Below are positions 8,900-18,063 of a DNA stretch of 64,000 bases, in pieces. How positions within the stretch are numbered: position 1 is the stretch's first letter; every line of letters begins with the position of its first letter. Source of the stretch: Paenibacillus sp. JDR-2 (GTDB lineage: Bacteria; Bacillota; Bacilli; Paenibacillales; Paenibacillaceae). The notes beneath the pieces are model-generated. The model had not been told where the DNA came from. It saw only the letters and a program-made list of their open reading frames with translations, and did not search any database. The DNA lies in the NCBI RefSeq assembly GCF_000023585.1, contig NC_012914.1, forward strand, positions 3,874,001 through 3,938,000, read 5' to 3'. The translations under genes were made by a program, and so were the position numbers.

Positions 8900-8955
8900 A
8901 GAATTGTGAAGCAATTCTTGCCTCTTAAGCAAGTGCTTATAGAATTGTGAAGCAA
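8900..8955 (-). repeat. Short palindromic repeat unit in front of the pnp ribosome binding site
   Basis: AGAATTGTGAAGCAA occurs at 8900-8914 and again at 8941-8955. Next to the binding site AAGAATTG (8899-8906) and CAATTCTT (8912-8919) form a perfect 8-bp hairpin, and CTTGC / GCAAG (8917-8921, 8929-8933) a second, overlapping one. The hairpin is followed by TTTAGGAGG. The layout matches the larger units before pepR and flgE, although the sequence inside is different. Confidence 0.75.
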
Positions 8956-9023
8956 TATGTAACCATTGAATTTCTTTACATTCGAGAACAGGATTGGTAT
9001 ATCCTGCTGAATCTTTTGATATT

Positions 9024-9088
9024 ACAAAAAGCAACCCGATTCTGCCGGATCCGGTAGCCCGGACGGCAAGACAACCAGGTTGCTTTTC
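9024..9088 (-). terminator. Long hairpin terminator between rpsO and pnp
   Basis: AAAAGCAACC (near 9087-9078) pairs with GGTTGCTTTT (9035-9026), followed on the minus strand by TGTAATATC. The loop contains further GC-rich pairing (TTGCCG / CGGCAG). It lies 13 bp after rpsO. Since no clear promoter is seen between it and pnp, it probably acts as a partial terminator or processing site. Confidence 0.75.
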
Positions 9089-9100
9089 ATGAAACATGTT

Positions 9101-9370
9101 CTATCGGCGAAGGCCGAGTTTTTCGATCAATGCGCTGTAACGTCTAACATCTTTGTTTTTCAGGTATGCCAACAGCTTACGGCGTTGACCTACCATCTTG
9201 AGCAGACCACGGCGGGAATGATGATCTTTCTTGTGCTCCCGCAAGTGTTGCGTCAAGTTCACGATGTTTTCCGTCAGGATAGCCACTTGAACTTCCGGGG
9301 AACCCGTGTCGCTCGCGTGTGTTTTGTGAGTCTCGATCAGTTGTGTTTTACGATCTTGTGTAATTGCCAT
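9101..9370 (-). CDS. rpsO: 30S ribosomal protein S15
   Basis: Primary 16S rRNA-binding protein of the small-subunit platform. The 89-aa length and the family segments [35 protein letters not shown] and the [12 protein letters not shown] ending are standard. The ATG at 9370 follows AGGAGGTGA. It has its own promoter in the ribF-rpsO gap and an approximately 120-nt leader; S15 autoregulates through its leader in several bacteria. Confidence 0.98.
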   Translation of the reverse strand: MAITQDRKTQLIETHKTHASDTGSPEVQVAILTENIVNLTQHLREHKKDHHSRRGLLKMVGQRRKLLAYLKNKDVRRYSALIEKLGLRR

Positions 9371-9490
9371 CCTCGTTCACCTCCTATTTCAGTTAATCGC
9401 CATTAGCCTCGAAACCGCCGGTGAGAGCAGATTCCCAAGCTAAGGTTCAAATGCGGTACGATTCCGGACAAGCCGTTCTCGCCCACAACG
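9371..9490 (-). promoter_or_regulatory. rpsO 5' leader, possible S15 autoregulatory RNA
   Basis: About 120 nt separate the predicted transcription start from the rpsO ATG, long for a simple leader. Short complementary segments flank it (for example TTAGC and GCTAA on either side of a CACCGG-containing loop). Autoregulatory S15 leaders are known in Firmicutes, but I could not match a defined S15-binding motif here. Confidence 0.3.
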
Positions 9491-9496
9491 TTACTT

Positions 9497-9525
9497 AGTA
9501 TAGCACAATGAAGAAGGCAAGTAAA
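9497..9525 (-). promoter_or_regulatory. Sigma-A-type promoter of rpsO (extended -10)
   Basis: TTTACT (9525-9520), 17 bp, then TGC-TATACT, whose -10 hexamer is at 9502-9497, with the extended TGn element. It begins right at the end of ribF and precedes rpsO by about 130 bp. Confidence 0.7.
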
Positions 9526-9534
9526 TGCTGCCGC

Positions 9535-10482
9535 TTAGGATAGACCAAAGAATTGCTTGGTTTGCTTCGCGTCTTCCCCAATCTGTTCGATTAATTCATG
9601 TACGGAGCCAAAACGTTTCTCCGCACGGATAAAGGAGTGGAACTCCAGCGTGATTGGCTCTCCATATATCTCTTGATGAAAATCGAACAGATGCGCCTCC
9701 AGTACGGGACGGATCTCTTCTTTGTTAAACGTTGGCTTCATTCCGTGATTAAGCACGCCGTAATAAGTCTTCCCTGCCACCATTGCCTTAATGGCAAATA
9801 CCCCAAGACAAGGGGTTACGTAAGGCTTGGACAAACCTACATTGGCTGTCGGGAAACCAATTGTTCTTCCGCGCGCGTCACCGTGTACAACGATGCCATC
9901 CACTTCATAAGGGCGGCCAAGAAGAGTTGTTGCCAGCGCAATGTCACCCTTCTCCAGTGCGGCCCGGATATACGTGCTGCTTACCTTTTCGCCATTCTCG
10001 TAAAGAGGCTCGACAATGTCAACGGTAATATCGGGACTGCTTAACGTTCTCATCATTTCCGGGTTGCCCTTGCCTTTGGCGCCAAAAGTGAAATCAAATC
10101 CGACAATAACATGTTCTGCATGCAGAGGACGCAATACTTCCTCTACAAACTGCTGCGGACTGATTGCCGCAAAGGTCAGATCAAATTTCACTACAAGCAT
10201 GATGTCAACACCAAGCTCGGCAAATAAAGCCTGCTTCTCTTCCGGCGGCGTTAGGCAGCTGAAATATTGATCGCCTTGCCCAAGAACCTCTTTCGGATGC
10301 GGCAGGAAGGTCATAACGGCAGACAATGCCCCTGTTTCCTTCGCTATTTGTACCGCCTGGGTAATCACGTTCCGATGGCCGCGGTGAACACCGTCAAAAT
10401 GTCCGATTGCCACGGCAAGCTTCTTGTTCTTAAGCAAAGCCGGGTATTCGGTTAAAGGATAAGTAAGGGATATAATTTCCAT
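9535..10482 (-). CDS. ribF: Bifunctional riboflavin kinase / FAD synthetase
   Basis: Converts riboflavin to FMN and then FAD. The N-terminal nucleotidyltransferase domain carries GHFDGVHRGH (residues 27-36); the C-terminal flavokinase domain has GFPTANV near residue 206 and an HLFDFHQEIYGE segment. The 315-aa length matches the family. The ATG at 10482 has a GCAGGTG site. It follows truB as in B. subtilis (where the gene is called ribC). Confidence 0.96.
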   Translation of the reverse strand: MEIISLTYPLTEYPALLKNKKLAVAIGHFDGVHRGHRNVITQAVQIAKETGALSAVMTFLPHPKEVLGQGDQYFSCLTPPEEKQALFAELGVDIMLVVKFDLTFAAISPQQFVEEVLRPLHAEHVIVGFDFTFGAKGKGNPEMMRTLSSPDITVDIVEPLYENGEKVSSTYIRAALEKGDIALATTLLGRPYEVDGIVVHGDARGRTIGFPTANVGLSKPYVTPCLGVFAIKAMVAGKTYYGVLNHGMKPTFNKEEIRPVLEAHLFDFHQEIYGEPITLEFHSFIRAEKRFGSVHELIEQIGEDAKQTKQFFGLS

Positions 10483-10517
10483 GCTGATACACCTGCAATT
10501 CCTCTATATAATCCCGG

Positions 10518-11420
10518 TTAGGAAAATACTTTCACCGGCTTAAGCGCCGATGCTTGATCATCGGCCTCAAAAATTCCGATAAAAGCATCATTCTCGCCAT
10601 ATAGGCGTACGAGACTGCTGGAATCGAAGGAAGCGGCCATCCGATTGTACGGTATTTTCTGCCCTCGAAGTGCCATCTCGGTAACCGCTGCATTTGCTTG
10701 AACCCGTTGAAGATGATCAATGGCGATATCAGCCGGAAGCATTTTCTCCTCCAGCTTCCCTGCTGCCTGCAGCTCCTCCAGCTCTTCAAGCGTGACGCAT
10801 TGCTCTCTGGTAATTCCTCCGGACATCGTCCGAGTGAGCTCTGCCATCGCAGCCGGAACGCCAAGCGCACGGCCGATATCTACGCATAGCGTACGAATAT
10901 ACGTACCCTTGGAGCAGATGACGGAAAAAGCGAAACGGGGTTTATCCGCATCAAGATCCACGTTCAGAAGATCAATCTGATGGATTGTCACTTTGCGTGA
11001 CTTCCGTTCAACGGTCTTGCCTTCCCTAGCGAGCTCATAAAGCCGCTTGCCATCTACCTTCACAGCGGAGAACATCGGAGGAACCTGATCGATCTCGCCA
11101 ACAAAGCTTTGCAATACCTGCAGCACCTGTTCTCTCGTAACTATAATTCCAGTCTGCTCTTCAAGGACTGTCCCCGTCAAGTCTTCTGTATCTGTAGCTG
11201 TACCGAGTTGAATGACGGCCTCGTAGGCTTTAGGTCTCTCCTGCAAATATTCAACCACTCTTGTTGATCTACCTAGGCATAGCGGCAAGACGCCGGTAAC
11301 CATCGGATCAAGAGTTCCCGCATGCCCGATACGCTTCATACGAACGATTCGCCGTACTTTCGCCACTACATCATGCGAAGTCCAACCGGCAGGCTTCCAT
11401 ACGGCAATAATTCCGTCCAT
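10518..11420 (-). CDS. truB: tRNA pseudouridine(55) synthase
   Basis: Makes pseudouridine 55 in the T-loop of tRNAs. The catalytic Asp38 is in the motif HAGTLDPMVTG, and the 300-aa length is typical. The ATG at 11420 follows the nrnA stop directly (TAG-ATG) without a strong site of its own, suggesting translational coupling. It sits in the rimP-nusA-infB-rbfA translation/RNA operon. Confidence 0.96.
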   Translation of the reverse strand: MDGIIAVWKPAGWTSHDVVAKVRRIVRMKRIGHAGTLDPMVTGVLPLCLGRSTRVVEYLQERPKAYEAVIQLGTATDTEDLTGTVLEEQTGIIVTREQVLQVLQSFVGEIDQVPPMFSAVKVDGKRLYELAREGKTVERKSRKVTIHQIDLLNVDLDADKPRFAFSVICSKGTYIRTLCVDIGRALGVPAAMAELTRTMSGGITREQCVTLEELEELQAAGKLEEKMLPADIAIDHLQRVQANAAVTEMALRGQKIPYNRMAASFDSSSLVRLYGENDAFIGIFEADDQASALKPVKVFS

Positions 11421-12413
11421 CTATTCATTCAACGCCTTTCTAACTGCTTCAACAAGTTCCTGCATCGCTTCTGTAAGTGTCCCTTGCATCCGGCAACCAG
11501 CCGCACGGACATGGCCGCCGCCGCCTAAGGTTTGAGCAATGGCAGCGACATCCGCTTTTCCCGCAGATCGAAGACTTGCCTTAACTCCGCCATCTTCCGT
11601 TTCTTTGAAAAGAATCCCGACTTCCACGCCGTCAATATTAAGCGCGTAATTGACGATCCCTTCCAAATCATCAGGCACAGCGCCTATTTCTTTCATGTCG
11701 TCCTTGCCTACATACAGCCAGCCAATCTGCTGATCCTCCGTAAAGGTCAATCTCGCCAAGCAGCGCTGAAGAAGCTTCAGCTTAGCCATCGTCATTTTTT
11801 CAAGCAAATGATCGGCAAGCTGGTGTCCCGGCGCACCGAGAGAGAGCATGCGGGAAGCAACATCCATCACTTTAGGACTTGTATTGGAATAACGGAAACC
11901 ACCGGTATCCGTAAGCAGTCCTGTATAGATGGCCGTTGCGCATGCCTCATCGATGTTCAAACCGGACAATTCGATCAGATCAAACAGGATCTCGACCGTA
12001 GCTGCTGCGTCTGGACGAATGACATTAACGGCTCCAAACCCGTCATTAGTTGGGTGATGGTCGATATTAAGTATTTTTGCATCCTGCGCAAACAAGGCTG
12101 AAACCTCGCCAATACGCCGAAAATCGGCGCAATCGACCGCAATAACATGCGTGTACGTTTGCCCCGGCTTCTCCTTGCGATAGTTGACGATTTGATCAAA
12201 GCCTCGTAAGTAGTTAAGCCGTGAAGGAGATTCTCCTTCATTGATCAGCGTTTTTGTTTTTCCCAATTGATCAAGCATCCAGCCTATAACCGATGTTGAG
12301 CTGATTGCATCCCCATCGGGCTGCACGTGGGAGACGACCAAGAAGTCGTCTCCTTCCCGCATAAATGCAAGTGCAGCTTCAAGCTGTTGCCCGTAGTCTG
12401 CGCCGGCCGTCAT
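11421..12413 (-). CDS. nrnA: DHH-family oligoribonuclease / pAp phosphatase
   Basis: NrnA-type enzyme that degrades nano-RNAs and dephosphorylates 3'-phosphoadenosine 5'-phosphate. Visible motifs are HVQPDGDA (29-36), the DHH triad at 118-120 in NIDHHPTND, and the DHHA1 glycine motif [10 protein letters not shown] near residue 303. The ATG at 12413 overlaps the rbfA stop (ATGA). In B. subtilis nrnA is elsewhere; here it lies between rbfA and truB, placing nano-RNA turnover with ribosome maturation genes. Confidence 0.93.
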   Translation of the reverse strand: MTAGADYGQQLEAALAFMREGDDFLVVSHVQPDGDAISSTSVIGWMLDQLGKTKTLINEGESPSRLNYLRGFDQIVNYRKEKPGQTYTHVIAVDCADFRRIGEVSALFAQDAKILNIDHHPTNDGFGAVNVIRPDAAATVEILFDLIELSGLNIDEACATAIYTGLLTDTGGFRYSNTSPKVMDVASRMLSLGAPGHQLADHLLEKMTMAKLKLLQRCLARLTFTEDQQIGWLYVGKDDMKEIGAVPDDLEGIVNYALNIDGVEVGILFKETEDGGVKASLRSAGKADVAAIAQTLGGGGHVRAAGCRMQGTLTEAMQELVEAVRKALNE

Positions 12414-12766
12414 TGACCTTTGTTCCCACGGTTAATTTCTTCGAGCAGCCCTTCAATGCGGCTACCATACTCGATGCTGCTGTCGAACTTGAACAGCAGC
12501 TCCGGTGTATGACGGAGACGCATCCGCTTGCCAAGTTCGGAACGGAGATATCCGTTTGCTTTGCCAAGCGCTTTAAGGGTTTCTTCTTTCTGTTCTTCAC
12601 TGCCGAGCACGCTGAGGTAGACACGCGCCTGGGAAAGGTCGCTTGTCGCCTCAACACCTGTTACCGTAATAAATCCGATGCGAGGATCCTTCAACTCGGT
12701 CTGGATAATTTGGCTCAGCTCTTTTTTAATCTGCTCGCCGACCCGTCCTACACGAATTTTAGCCAT
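12410..12766 (-). CDS. rbfA: 30S ribosome-binding factor A
   Basis: Late 30S maturation factor with a KH-like fold binding near helix 1 of 16S rRNA. The 118-aa protein has the family segments [17 protein letters not shown] and [15 protein letters not shown]. The start at 12766 follows GAGAGGTGATT at the very end of infB (7-bp gap). The DUF503 gene ylxP, found between infB and rbfA in B. subtilis, is absent here. Confidence 0.96.
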   Translation of the reverse strand: MAKIRVGRVGEQIKKELSQIIQTELKDPRIGFITVTGVEATSDLSQARVYLSVLGSEEQKEETLKALGKANGYLRSELGKRMRLRHTPELLFKFDSSIEYGSRIEGLLEEINRGNKGQ

Positions 12767-12773
12767 GCGTTAA

Positions 12774-15608
12774 TCACCTCTCTACGGACTCCATTACGAA
12801 GGCTTCAATAATATCCCCTTCTTTGAAGTCGCTAAACCGCTCGATCGTAATACCGCACTCGTAGCCTTGAGCAACTTCTTTTACATCATCCTTGAAGCGT
12901 TTAACTGTATCCATTTTACCTTCGAATACAACGATACCGCTGCGGATGACACGAACTTCAGAGTTACGCGTAATTTTGCCGCTGATAACCATACATCCGG
13001 CGATAGCGCCAACTTTGCTGAGTTTGAAGATGTTGCGGACTTCTGCTTGGCCTTGAACAACCTCTTTGAAAATTGGATCCAGCATGCCTTTCATTGCTTG
13101 CTCGATCTCTTCGATTACGTTGTAAATAACGCGATGCAGACGAACATCCACTTTCTCCTGCTGTGCAGCAAGATCGGCTTGAGGCTCAGGACGAACGTTA
13201 AAACCGATTACGATAGCGTTGGAAGCCGCCGCCAAGTTAATATCGGATTCCGTGATCGCGCCTACGCCGCTGTGAATAATCTTGATGCGAACGCCTTCGA
13301 TTTCAATCTTCGCAAGAGAGCCTTTAAGGGCTTCCGTCGAACCTTGAACGTCAGACTTGATAATGATATTGAGATCCTTGATCTCACCTTCTTGAATATG
13401 CTTGAACAAATCGTCAAGCGTAACGCGGGAATTCGCGCCAAGCTCCGACTGACGTTGTTTAATGGAACGACGGTCAGCAATTGCTCTTGCTTTGCGCTCG
13501 TCCTCGAATACCATAAACGGATCGCCAGCAAGCGGTACTTCTGTCAAGCCAGTAATCTCAACTGGAGTAGACGGACCTGCTTCTTTGATACGGCGGCCCT
13601 TATCGTTCACCATTGCGCGGACACGACCGAAGCAGTTGCCGGCAACGAAAGCATCACCAATCTTAAGCGAACCGTGTTGTACGAGAACGCGTGCTACCGG
13701 ACCTTTACCTTTATCCAGCTCGGCTTCAATAACCGTACCGCGTGCGCGTTTGTCTGCATTCGCTTTGTAATCATTAACTTCCGCTACGAGCAGAATCATC
13801 TCGAGCAGTTCTTCCAGACCAAGGCGTTGCTTCGCGGATACGTTAACGAAGATCGTATCGCCGCCCCACTCTTCTGGTACCAATTCATATTCCGTCAGCG
13901 CCTGTTTGATTTTATCAGGATCTGCATCCGGTTTATCGATTTTGTTAACCGCTACGATAATAGGCACGCCAGCTGCCTTCGCATGGTTGACCGCTTCAAC
14001 CGTCTGAGGCATAACGCCGTCATCGGCTGCAACTACGATAATCGTAATATCCGTTACTTGAGCACCACGTGCGCGCATCAGCGTAAACGCTTCGTGACCA
14101 GGCGTATCAAGGAACGTAATTTTCTTATGGTTGATCTCAACTTGGTAAGCACCGATATGCTGCGTGATGCCGCCAGCTTCGCCGCCGGTTACGTTCGTAT
14201 GACGGATAGCGTCAAGAAGGGTTGTTTTACCATGGTCAACGTGACCCATAATCGTTACAACCGGTGGACGTGTAGTCAGATCTGCTTCATCATCCACTTC
14301 TTCTACGGTTTCGAAGGTATCTTCTTCAACCGGAATTTTCACTTCAACTTCTACACCGAATTCTTGTGCAATCAGAAGAATTGTGTCCATATCCAGCTCT
14401 TGGTTGATGGTCGCCATTACGCCAAGAGAAATAAGCTTTTTGATAACTTCAGATGCATCCTTATGAAGCAACTTCGCCAGATCGCCTACTGTCATCGTAC
14501 CGCGAACGATAATTTTCTTAGGCGTATTGTCGATTTTCTCGCGTGGAGGCTGCTGGGAATGGTTGCGGTTATTTCTGCCGCCTCTGCCACGGCCGTTAGG
14601 ATTCGTTCTAAAGTTCGGCTTGCCATCGTCGAAACGTTTTTGGCCGCCAGTGTTATTTGTTCTGTTCTTGTTTACCGCATTGTTGCCTTTACGGTTGTTT
14701 GATTCACCTGCTGCTGTACCACGCGAAGTTGGTGCCGGACGCGACGAATCAAACGAACGGTTTTGTCCGCCGCCTTGGCCTTGTGGACGGTTGCCGCCCG
14801 GTGCGCCGCCTTGACCTTGCGGACGGTTGCCGCCTGGAGCACCGCCTTGGCCTTGTGGACGGTTGCCGCCCGGTGCGCCGCCTTGGCCTTGCGGACGGTT
14901 AAATCCGCCGCCTTGCGGACGATTGCCGCCTTGGCCTTGCGGACGGTTGTAACCGCCGCCGCCTTGCGGACGATTGCCGCCTTGACCGCCTTGACCTTGC
15001 GGACGGTTGTAACCGCCGCCGCCTTGTGGACGATTGCCGCCTTGGCCGCCTTGACCTTGCGGACGGTTGCCTTGGTAAGAACCTTGACGGTTGCCGCTAT
15101 GCTGCGATCTGTTATTATTGCTGGAGCTGCTTCCGCCTGCAGTAGAGTTAGTTTGGCTTGCAGTAGGGTTAGCTTGTTGGCTCGAAGCCGTATTGCTTGT
15201 CGTTTCTTGCTGACTTTGCGGACGTTGTTCTTGTTGCGATTGGTTGGTTTCGGATGTCGTTTTAATAGAATTCATAGGCCCCTGTCTGTCCTGAGATAGA
15301 TTTTTTTGTACCGTTTGATTCTGCTGCGGTTTGCTGTTCTGCGCCTGTTGTTGAGGTGCCGCCGATACGGTTGCACTGCCTGATTCCTGGGCACGCTTTG
15401 CAGCAGCATTTTGCTTAATATCGCGGAAGAAGCCTTCCACTTTATGAACCATTTCGTTCTCCATGACACTCATATGATTATTAACGGGCAGATTAAGCCG
15501 TTTAAGAATCGTTATAATTTCTTTACTGCTCATGTTTAGCGATTTCGCGTATTCGTATACGCGGGTTTTATCTTTATTGTCCTTGCCATTGTCCTGTTGT
15601 TTGCTCAA
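12774..15608 (-). CDS. infB: Translation initiation factor IF-2 with an expanded Gly/Arg/Gln/Pro-rich N-terminus
   Basis: GTPase that brings initiator tRNA to the 30S subunit. The 944-aa protein has an N-terminal IF2_N helix region (residues about 15-60), a long low-complexity segment, a second IF2_N module ([19 protein letters not shown]), the G domain with GHVDHGKT near residue 455, NKID, and C1/C2 domains. It is much longer than B. subtilis IF2 (716 aa). Residues about 180-283 are a repeat array of GNRPQGQGG and NRPQGGGGY units. The start is a TTG at 15608 behind GGAGGTGGATAATA, overlapping rplGA by 35 nt. Confidence 0.97.
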   Translation of the reverse strand: MSKQQDNGKDNKDKTRVYEYAKSLNMSSKEIITILKRLNLPVNNHMSVMENEMVHKVEGFFRDIKQNAAAKRAQESGSATVSAAPQQQAQNSKPQQNQTVQKNLSQDRQGPMNSIKTTSETNQSQQEQRPQSQQETTSNTASSQQANPTASQTNSTAGGSSSSNNNRSQHSGNRQGSYQGNRPQGQGGQGGNRPQGGGGYNRPQGQGGQGGNRPQGGGGYNRPQGQGGNRPQGGGFNRPQGQGGAPGGNRPQGQGGAPGGNRPQGQGGAPGGNRPQGQGGGQNRSFDSSRPAPTSRGTAAGESNNRKGNNAVNKNRTNNTGGQKRFDDGKPNFRTNPNGRGRGGRNNRNHSQQPPREKIDNTPKKIIVRGTMTVGDLAKLLHKDASEVIKKLISLGVMATINQELDMDTILLIAQEFGVEVEVKIPVEEDTFETVEEVDDEADLTTRPPVVTIMGHVDHGKTTLLDAIRHTNVTGGEAGGITQHIGAYQVEINHKKITFLDTPGHEAFTLMRARGAQVTDITIIVVAADDGVMPQTVEAVNHAKAAGVPIIVAVNKIDKPDADPDKIKQALTEYELVPEEWGGDTIFVNVSAKQRLGLEELLEMILLVAEVNDYKANADKRARGTVIEAELDKGKGPVARVLVQHGSLKIGDAFVAGNCFGRVRAMVNDKGRRIKEAGPSTPVEITGLTEVPLAGDPFMVFEDERKARAIADRRSIKQRQSELGANSRVTLDDLFKHIQEGEIKDLNIIIKSDVQGSTEALKGSLAKIEIEGVRIKIIHSGVGAITESDINLAAASNAIVIGFNVRPEPQADLAAQQEKVDVRLHRVIYNVIEEIEQAMKGMLDPIFKEVVQGQAEVRNIFKLSKVGAIAGCMVISGKITRNSEVRVIRSGIVVFEGKMDTVKRFKDDVKEVAQGYECGITIERFSDFKEGDIIEAFVMESVER
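14757..15070 (-). repeat. In-frame repeat array coding for the NRPQGQGG tract of IF-2
   Basis: A coding minisatellite of about 310 bp within infB. Units such as [21 protein letters not shown] and [12 protein letters not shown] recur about nine times with strong G-over-C skew on the sense strand. Near-identical 36-bp units at the 3' side of the array suggest recent slippage or unequal exchange. Confidence 0.88.
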
Positions 15609-15930
15609 TATTATCCACCTCCGAATTTTGACTCAGATGACCTGCAATCATTTTTCCGAACTTTGCGTCAGTTACCGCCAGTACGACTCGTTCCGGCTTT
15701 CCAATGGCCTTTCCAAGCTGATCGCGGTCAAATGCTTCGGCGAGCTGTACCCCGTAGGTGTTGCATTTGTCGCGAAACTTCTTCTTCGTATTTGGTGAAG
15801 CATCGCCCGCTATTATGACGAGCTGCGCTTCACCCTTACGAACCGCCTTGAGCACAATTTCATCTCCGGTAATAAGCTTTCCGGCTCTCATGGCCATTCC
15901 GAGCGAAGACAAGCCTTTATTCATCTTCAT
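15574..15930 (-). CDS. rplGA: L7Ae/L30e-family RNA-binding protein YlxQ
   Basis: Small kink-turn-binding protein of the L7Ae family (YlxQ, RplGA). The 118-aa product shows the family pattern [15 protein letters not shown] near the N-terminus and [24 protein letters not shown] in the middle; the C-terminal Gln/Gly-rich tail is extra. The first ATG (15930) overlaps the rnpM stop; a second in-frame ATG two codons on is equally possible. It lies between rnpM and infB as in B. subtilis. Confidence 0.9.
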   Translation of the reverse strand: MKMNKGLSSLGMAMRAGKLITGDEIVLKAVRKGEAQLVIIAGDASPNTKKKFRDKCNTYGVQLAEAFDRDQLGKAIGKPERVVLAVTDAKFGKMIAGHLSQNSEVDNIEQTTGQWQGQ

Positions 15931-16231
15931 CGCTTCCCCGCTCCTTGCCTGCCAGAAACTCGTCCTCTACCGCTATGAAATCCTGTTCAAGCTGGTCGTA
16001 AATCGATGCGTCGACTGCCTGCTTTAATGCCCGGTCAAGCGCCTTGGACTTCTTAGCCAGCTTAAAGCAACTGACCTGTCCACATAAATAGGCGCCGCGA
16101 CCGGCCTTTTTCCCCGTCAGGTCTATAAGCACTTCTTCGTTTGGTGTCCGAACAACCCGGATAAGTTCTCTCTTTGGCTTCATTTCTTGGCATGCCACGC
16201 ACTTGCGAAGCGGCACTTTTCTCGGTCTCAC
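15917..16231 (-). CDS. rnpM: YlxR-family RNA-binding protein (RnpM)
   Basis: YlxR/RnpM family, reported in B. subtilis to bind and modulate RNase P. The 104-aa product has the conserved RKCVACQEMKPKRELIR start, a central GKKAGRGAYLC, and an acidic tail. The start is GTG at 16231 with GGAGGGG upstream. It is located between nusA and rplGA, the standard position. Family membership is clear; the exact role is inferred from the B. subtilis homologue. Confidence 0.9.
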   Translation of the reverse strand: MRPRKVPLRKCVACQEMKPKRELIRVVRTPNEEVLIDLTGKKAGRGAYLCGQVSCFKLAKKSKALDRALKQAVDASIYDQLEQDFIAVEDEFLAGKERGSDEDE

Positions 16232-16280
16232 CGCACACCCCTCCTTTGCCCGTTAATGGACCCAAGATGTAAGCCTGCTA

Positions 16281-17378
16281 TTAATCGATAGAAACGGAAT
16301 CTTGGTGCATGGTGCTTGCCGTTGTTTTCGGACGGCCATACTCCTGCTCCGCTTGCGTTTCGCTCTTAATATCGATCTTCCAGCCAGTCAGCTTCGCGGC
16401 AAGGCGCGCATTCTGACCTTTAATGCCAATCGCAAGAGACAGCTGGTAATCAGGTACGATTACGCGGGCCATTTTCTCTTGTTCGAATACGATTACCTCG
16501 AGCACCTTCGACGGGCTGAGCGCATTCGCCACGTATTCCTCAACGCTCTCCGACCAGCGGACGATATCGATCTTCTCACCGGTAAGCTCGTTAACGATAG
16601 TTTGAACGCGCATGCCTTTAGGGCCTACGCAGGATCCCACCGGATCAACCTCTTCGTTACGCGAATAAACGGCAATCTTCGAACGGAAGCCGGCCTCGCG
16701 GGCAACGGAACGGATCTCGACAACGCCGTCATAGATTTCAGGAACTTCAAGTTCGAACAGACGCTTAAGAAGGCCTGGATGAGTACGGGACAAAATAATT
16801 TGCGGCCCCTTGGTCGTATTCTCTACTTTCGTAATGTACGACTTAACACGGTCGCCATGCTTGAATTTGTCCGTAGGCATCAGCTCGGTAAGTGGCAGAA
16901 CCGCTTCAACCTTGCCCAAGTCAACAAACAGGTTGCGCGTATCCTGGCGCTGCACGATTCCGTTAACGATATCTTCTTCTTTATCTATAAAAGCGTTGTA
17001 GATCAAACCGCGTTCCGCTTCACGGATACGCTGCGTAACGACCTGCTTCGCCGTCTGAGCCGCGATACGGCCAAAGTCACGAGGAGTAACTTCAATATCC
17101 GCGATATCGTCGAGCTGGTAGTGAGGGTTAATCTCACGCGAAGCGTCAACTGTAATTTCAAGACGCGGGTCGAGCACTTCGTCTACAACCGTCTTGCGAG
17201 CGTATACTTTAATAACGCCGCTGTGGCGGTTAATATCCACGCGAACGTTCTGCGCTGCATTAAAGTTGCGCTTGTAGCTCGATATTAAAGCCGCTTCAAT
17301 CGCTTCTAACAGCACTTCCTTTGCAATTCCTTTATCCCTCTCGATTTCCGACAATGCTTCAATAAAATCCATGCTCAT
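16281..17378 (-). CDS. nusA: Transcription termination/antitermination protein NusA
   Basis: RNA polymerase-binding factor that stimulates pausing and intrinsic termination. The 365-aa protein has the N-terminal RNAP-binding domain, an S1 domain (IVNGIVQRQDTRNLFVDLG), and two KH domains (VDPVGSCVGPKGMRVQTI and LAIGIKGQNARLAAKL), the usual Firmicutes architecture without the C-terminal acidic repeats. The ATG at 17378 has a GGGGG site 12 nt upstream, a rather long spacing. It follows rimP. Confidence 0.97.
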   Translation of the reverse strand: MSMDFIEALSEIERDKGIAKEVLLEAIEAALISSYKRNFNAAQNVRVDINRHSGVIKVYARKTVVDEVLDPRLEITVDASREINPHYQLDDIADIEVTPRDFGRIAAQTAKQVVTQRIREAERGLIYNAFIDKEEDIVNGIVQRQDTRNLFVDLGKVEAVLPLTELMPTDKFKHGDRVKSYITKVENTTKGPQIILSRTHPGLLKRLFELEVPEIYDGVVEIRSVAREAGFRSKIAVYSRNEEVDPVGSCVGPKGMRVQTIVNELTGEKIDIVRWSESVEEYVANALSPSKVLEVIVFEQEKMARVIVPDYQLSLAIGIKGQNARLAAKLTGWKIDIKSETQAEQEYGRPKTTASTMHQDSVSID

Positions 17379-17415
17379 TGGAATGGAGTTCCCCCTTTCA
17401 AAAATAAACCGCTAT

Positions 17416-17877
17416 TTAGAACACAATCGCAAGACGAGCGCTCGCGACCTTGGCATAAGGAATGACATGCTCTTTCTTGCCGATTTTCACTGTCGCTTGT
17501 TCGCCGTCAAACGCGGTAAGCTGTCCTTCAAATTCCTTCGAACCGTCAATGGGCTCGTAAGTCGTTATGTAGACGTGTTTGCCAACGGCTTTACGGACAT
17601 CATCCGGCTTTTTAAGCGGACGTTCTGCTCCCGGTGATGATACTTCCAAGAAGTAAGCATCGGAGACCGGATCATTCTTATCCAATTCTTCGCTCAAAAA
17701 TTCGCTGACTTTGCCGCATTCGTCTATATCGATGCCGCCTTCCTTGTCTACGAACACCCGAAGGAAGTAGTTACTGCCTTCCTTGACGTACTCAATATCA
17801 ACAAGTTCAAATCCATTACTGTCGAGGAAAGGAGTAACCATTGCCTCAACGACGGTTTTGATTTTGGATGTGCTCAA
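17416..17877 (-). CDS. rimP: Ribosome maturation factor RimP
   Basis: Assists 30S subunit maturation (YlxS). The 153-aa protein has the N-terminal RimP domain ([37 protein letters not shown]) and [14 protein letters not shown] at the start of the C-terminal SH3-like domain. The start is TTG at 17877, with AGGAGGTT 9 nt upstream. It is first gene of the rimP-nusA-infB operon, behind a strong promoter and a leader of about 125 nt that contains a terminator-like hairpin. Confidence 0.95.
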   Translation of the reverse strand: MSTSKIKTVVEAMVTPFLDSNGFELVDIEYVKEGSNYFLRVFVDKEGGIDIDECGKVSEFLSEELDKNDPVSDAYFLEVSSPGAERPLKKPDDVRKAVGKHVYITTYEPIDGSKEFEGQLTAFDGEQATVKIGKKEHVIPYAKVASARLAIVF

Positions 17878-17954
17878 TCGGTGTAACCTCCTGTTTCTTC
17901 ATACGCCTTCTACCGGCCAATTCGTATGCCAAAAAAGCCGTTTACAAAACGTAA

Positions 17955-17974
17955 AGAGTGGGTTTCCCCACTCT
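17955..17974 (-). promoter_or_regulatory. Terminator-like hairpin inside the rimP-nusA-infB leader
   Basis: AGAGTGGG (17974-17967) and CCCACTCT (17962-17955) form a perfect 8-bp stem with a GAAA tetraloop, followed on the sense strand by TTTACGTTTTG. It lies about 30 nt after the predicted start of transcription and about 80 nt before rimP, so it belongs to the leader RNA. It could attenuate the operon that encodes NusA itself. Alternatively it could end incoming polC transcripts. Confidence 0.65.
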
Positions 17975-18010
17975 CTGCTTCAAGTCTCTATCCACATCAT
18001 TGCCACAAAA

Positions 18011-18039
18011 ATTATATCATAACCGCATAGGGGTGACAA
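18011..18039 (-). promoter_or_regulatory. Strong sigma-A-type promoter of the rimP-nusA-infB operon
   Basis: TTGTCA (18039-18034, five of six), 17 bp, then TGA-TATAAT, whose -10 hexamer is at 18016-18011, a consensus -10 with the extended TGn element. The -35 overlaps one arm of an imperfect inverted repeat at the polC stop (GCATAGGGTG / CACCCCTATGC). Confidence 0.85.
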
Positions 18040-18063
18040 GAAATGTTTTCTAGCACCCTATGC

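Noticed and set aside
12867..14702. A 611-codon open frame on the plus strand opposite infB, with similar long plus-strand frames opposite proS, dxr and nusA
   Set aside because: They lie wholly antisense to well-recognised genes, have no binding sites or family similarity, and their hydrophobic or Arg/Cys-rich compositions are those of reverse-complement translations.
14757..15070. Non-coding tandem repeat
   Set aside because: The repeats keep the infB reading frame and code for a regular GNRPQGQGG tract, so they are part of the gene.
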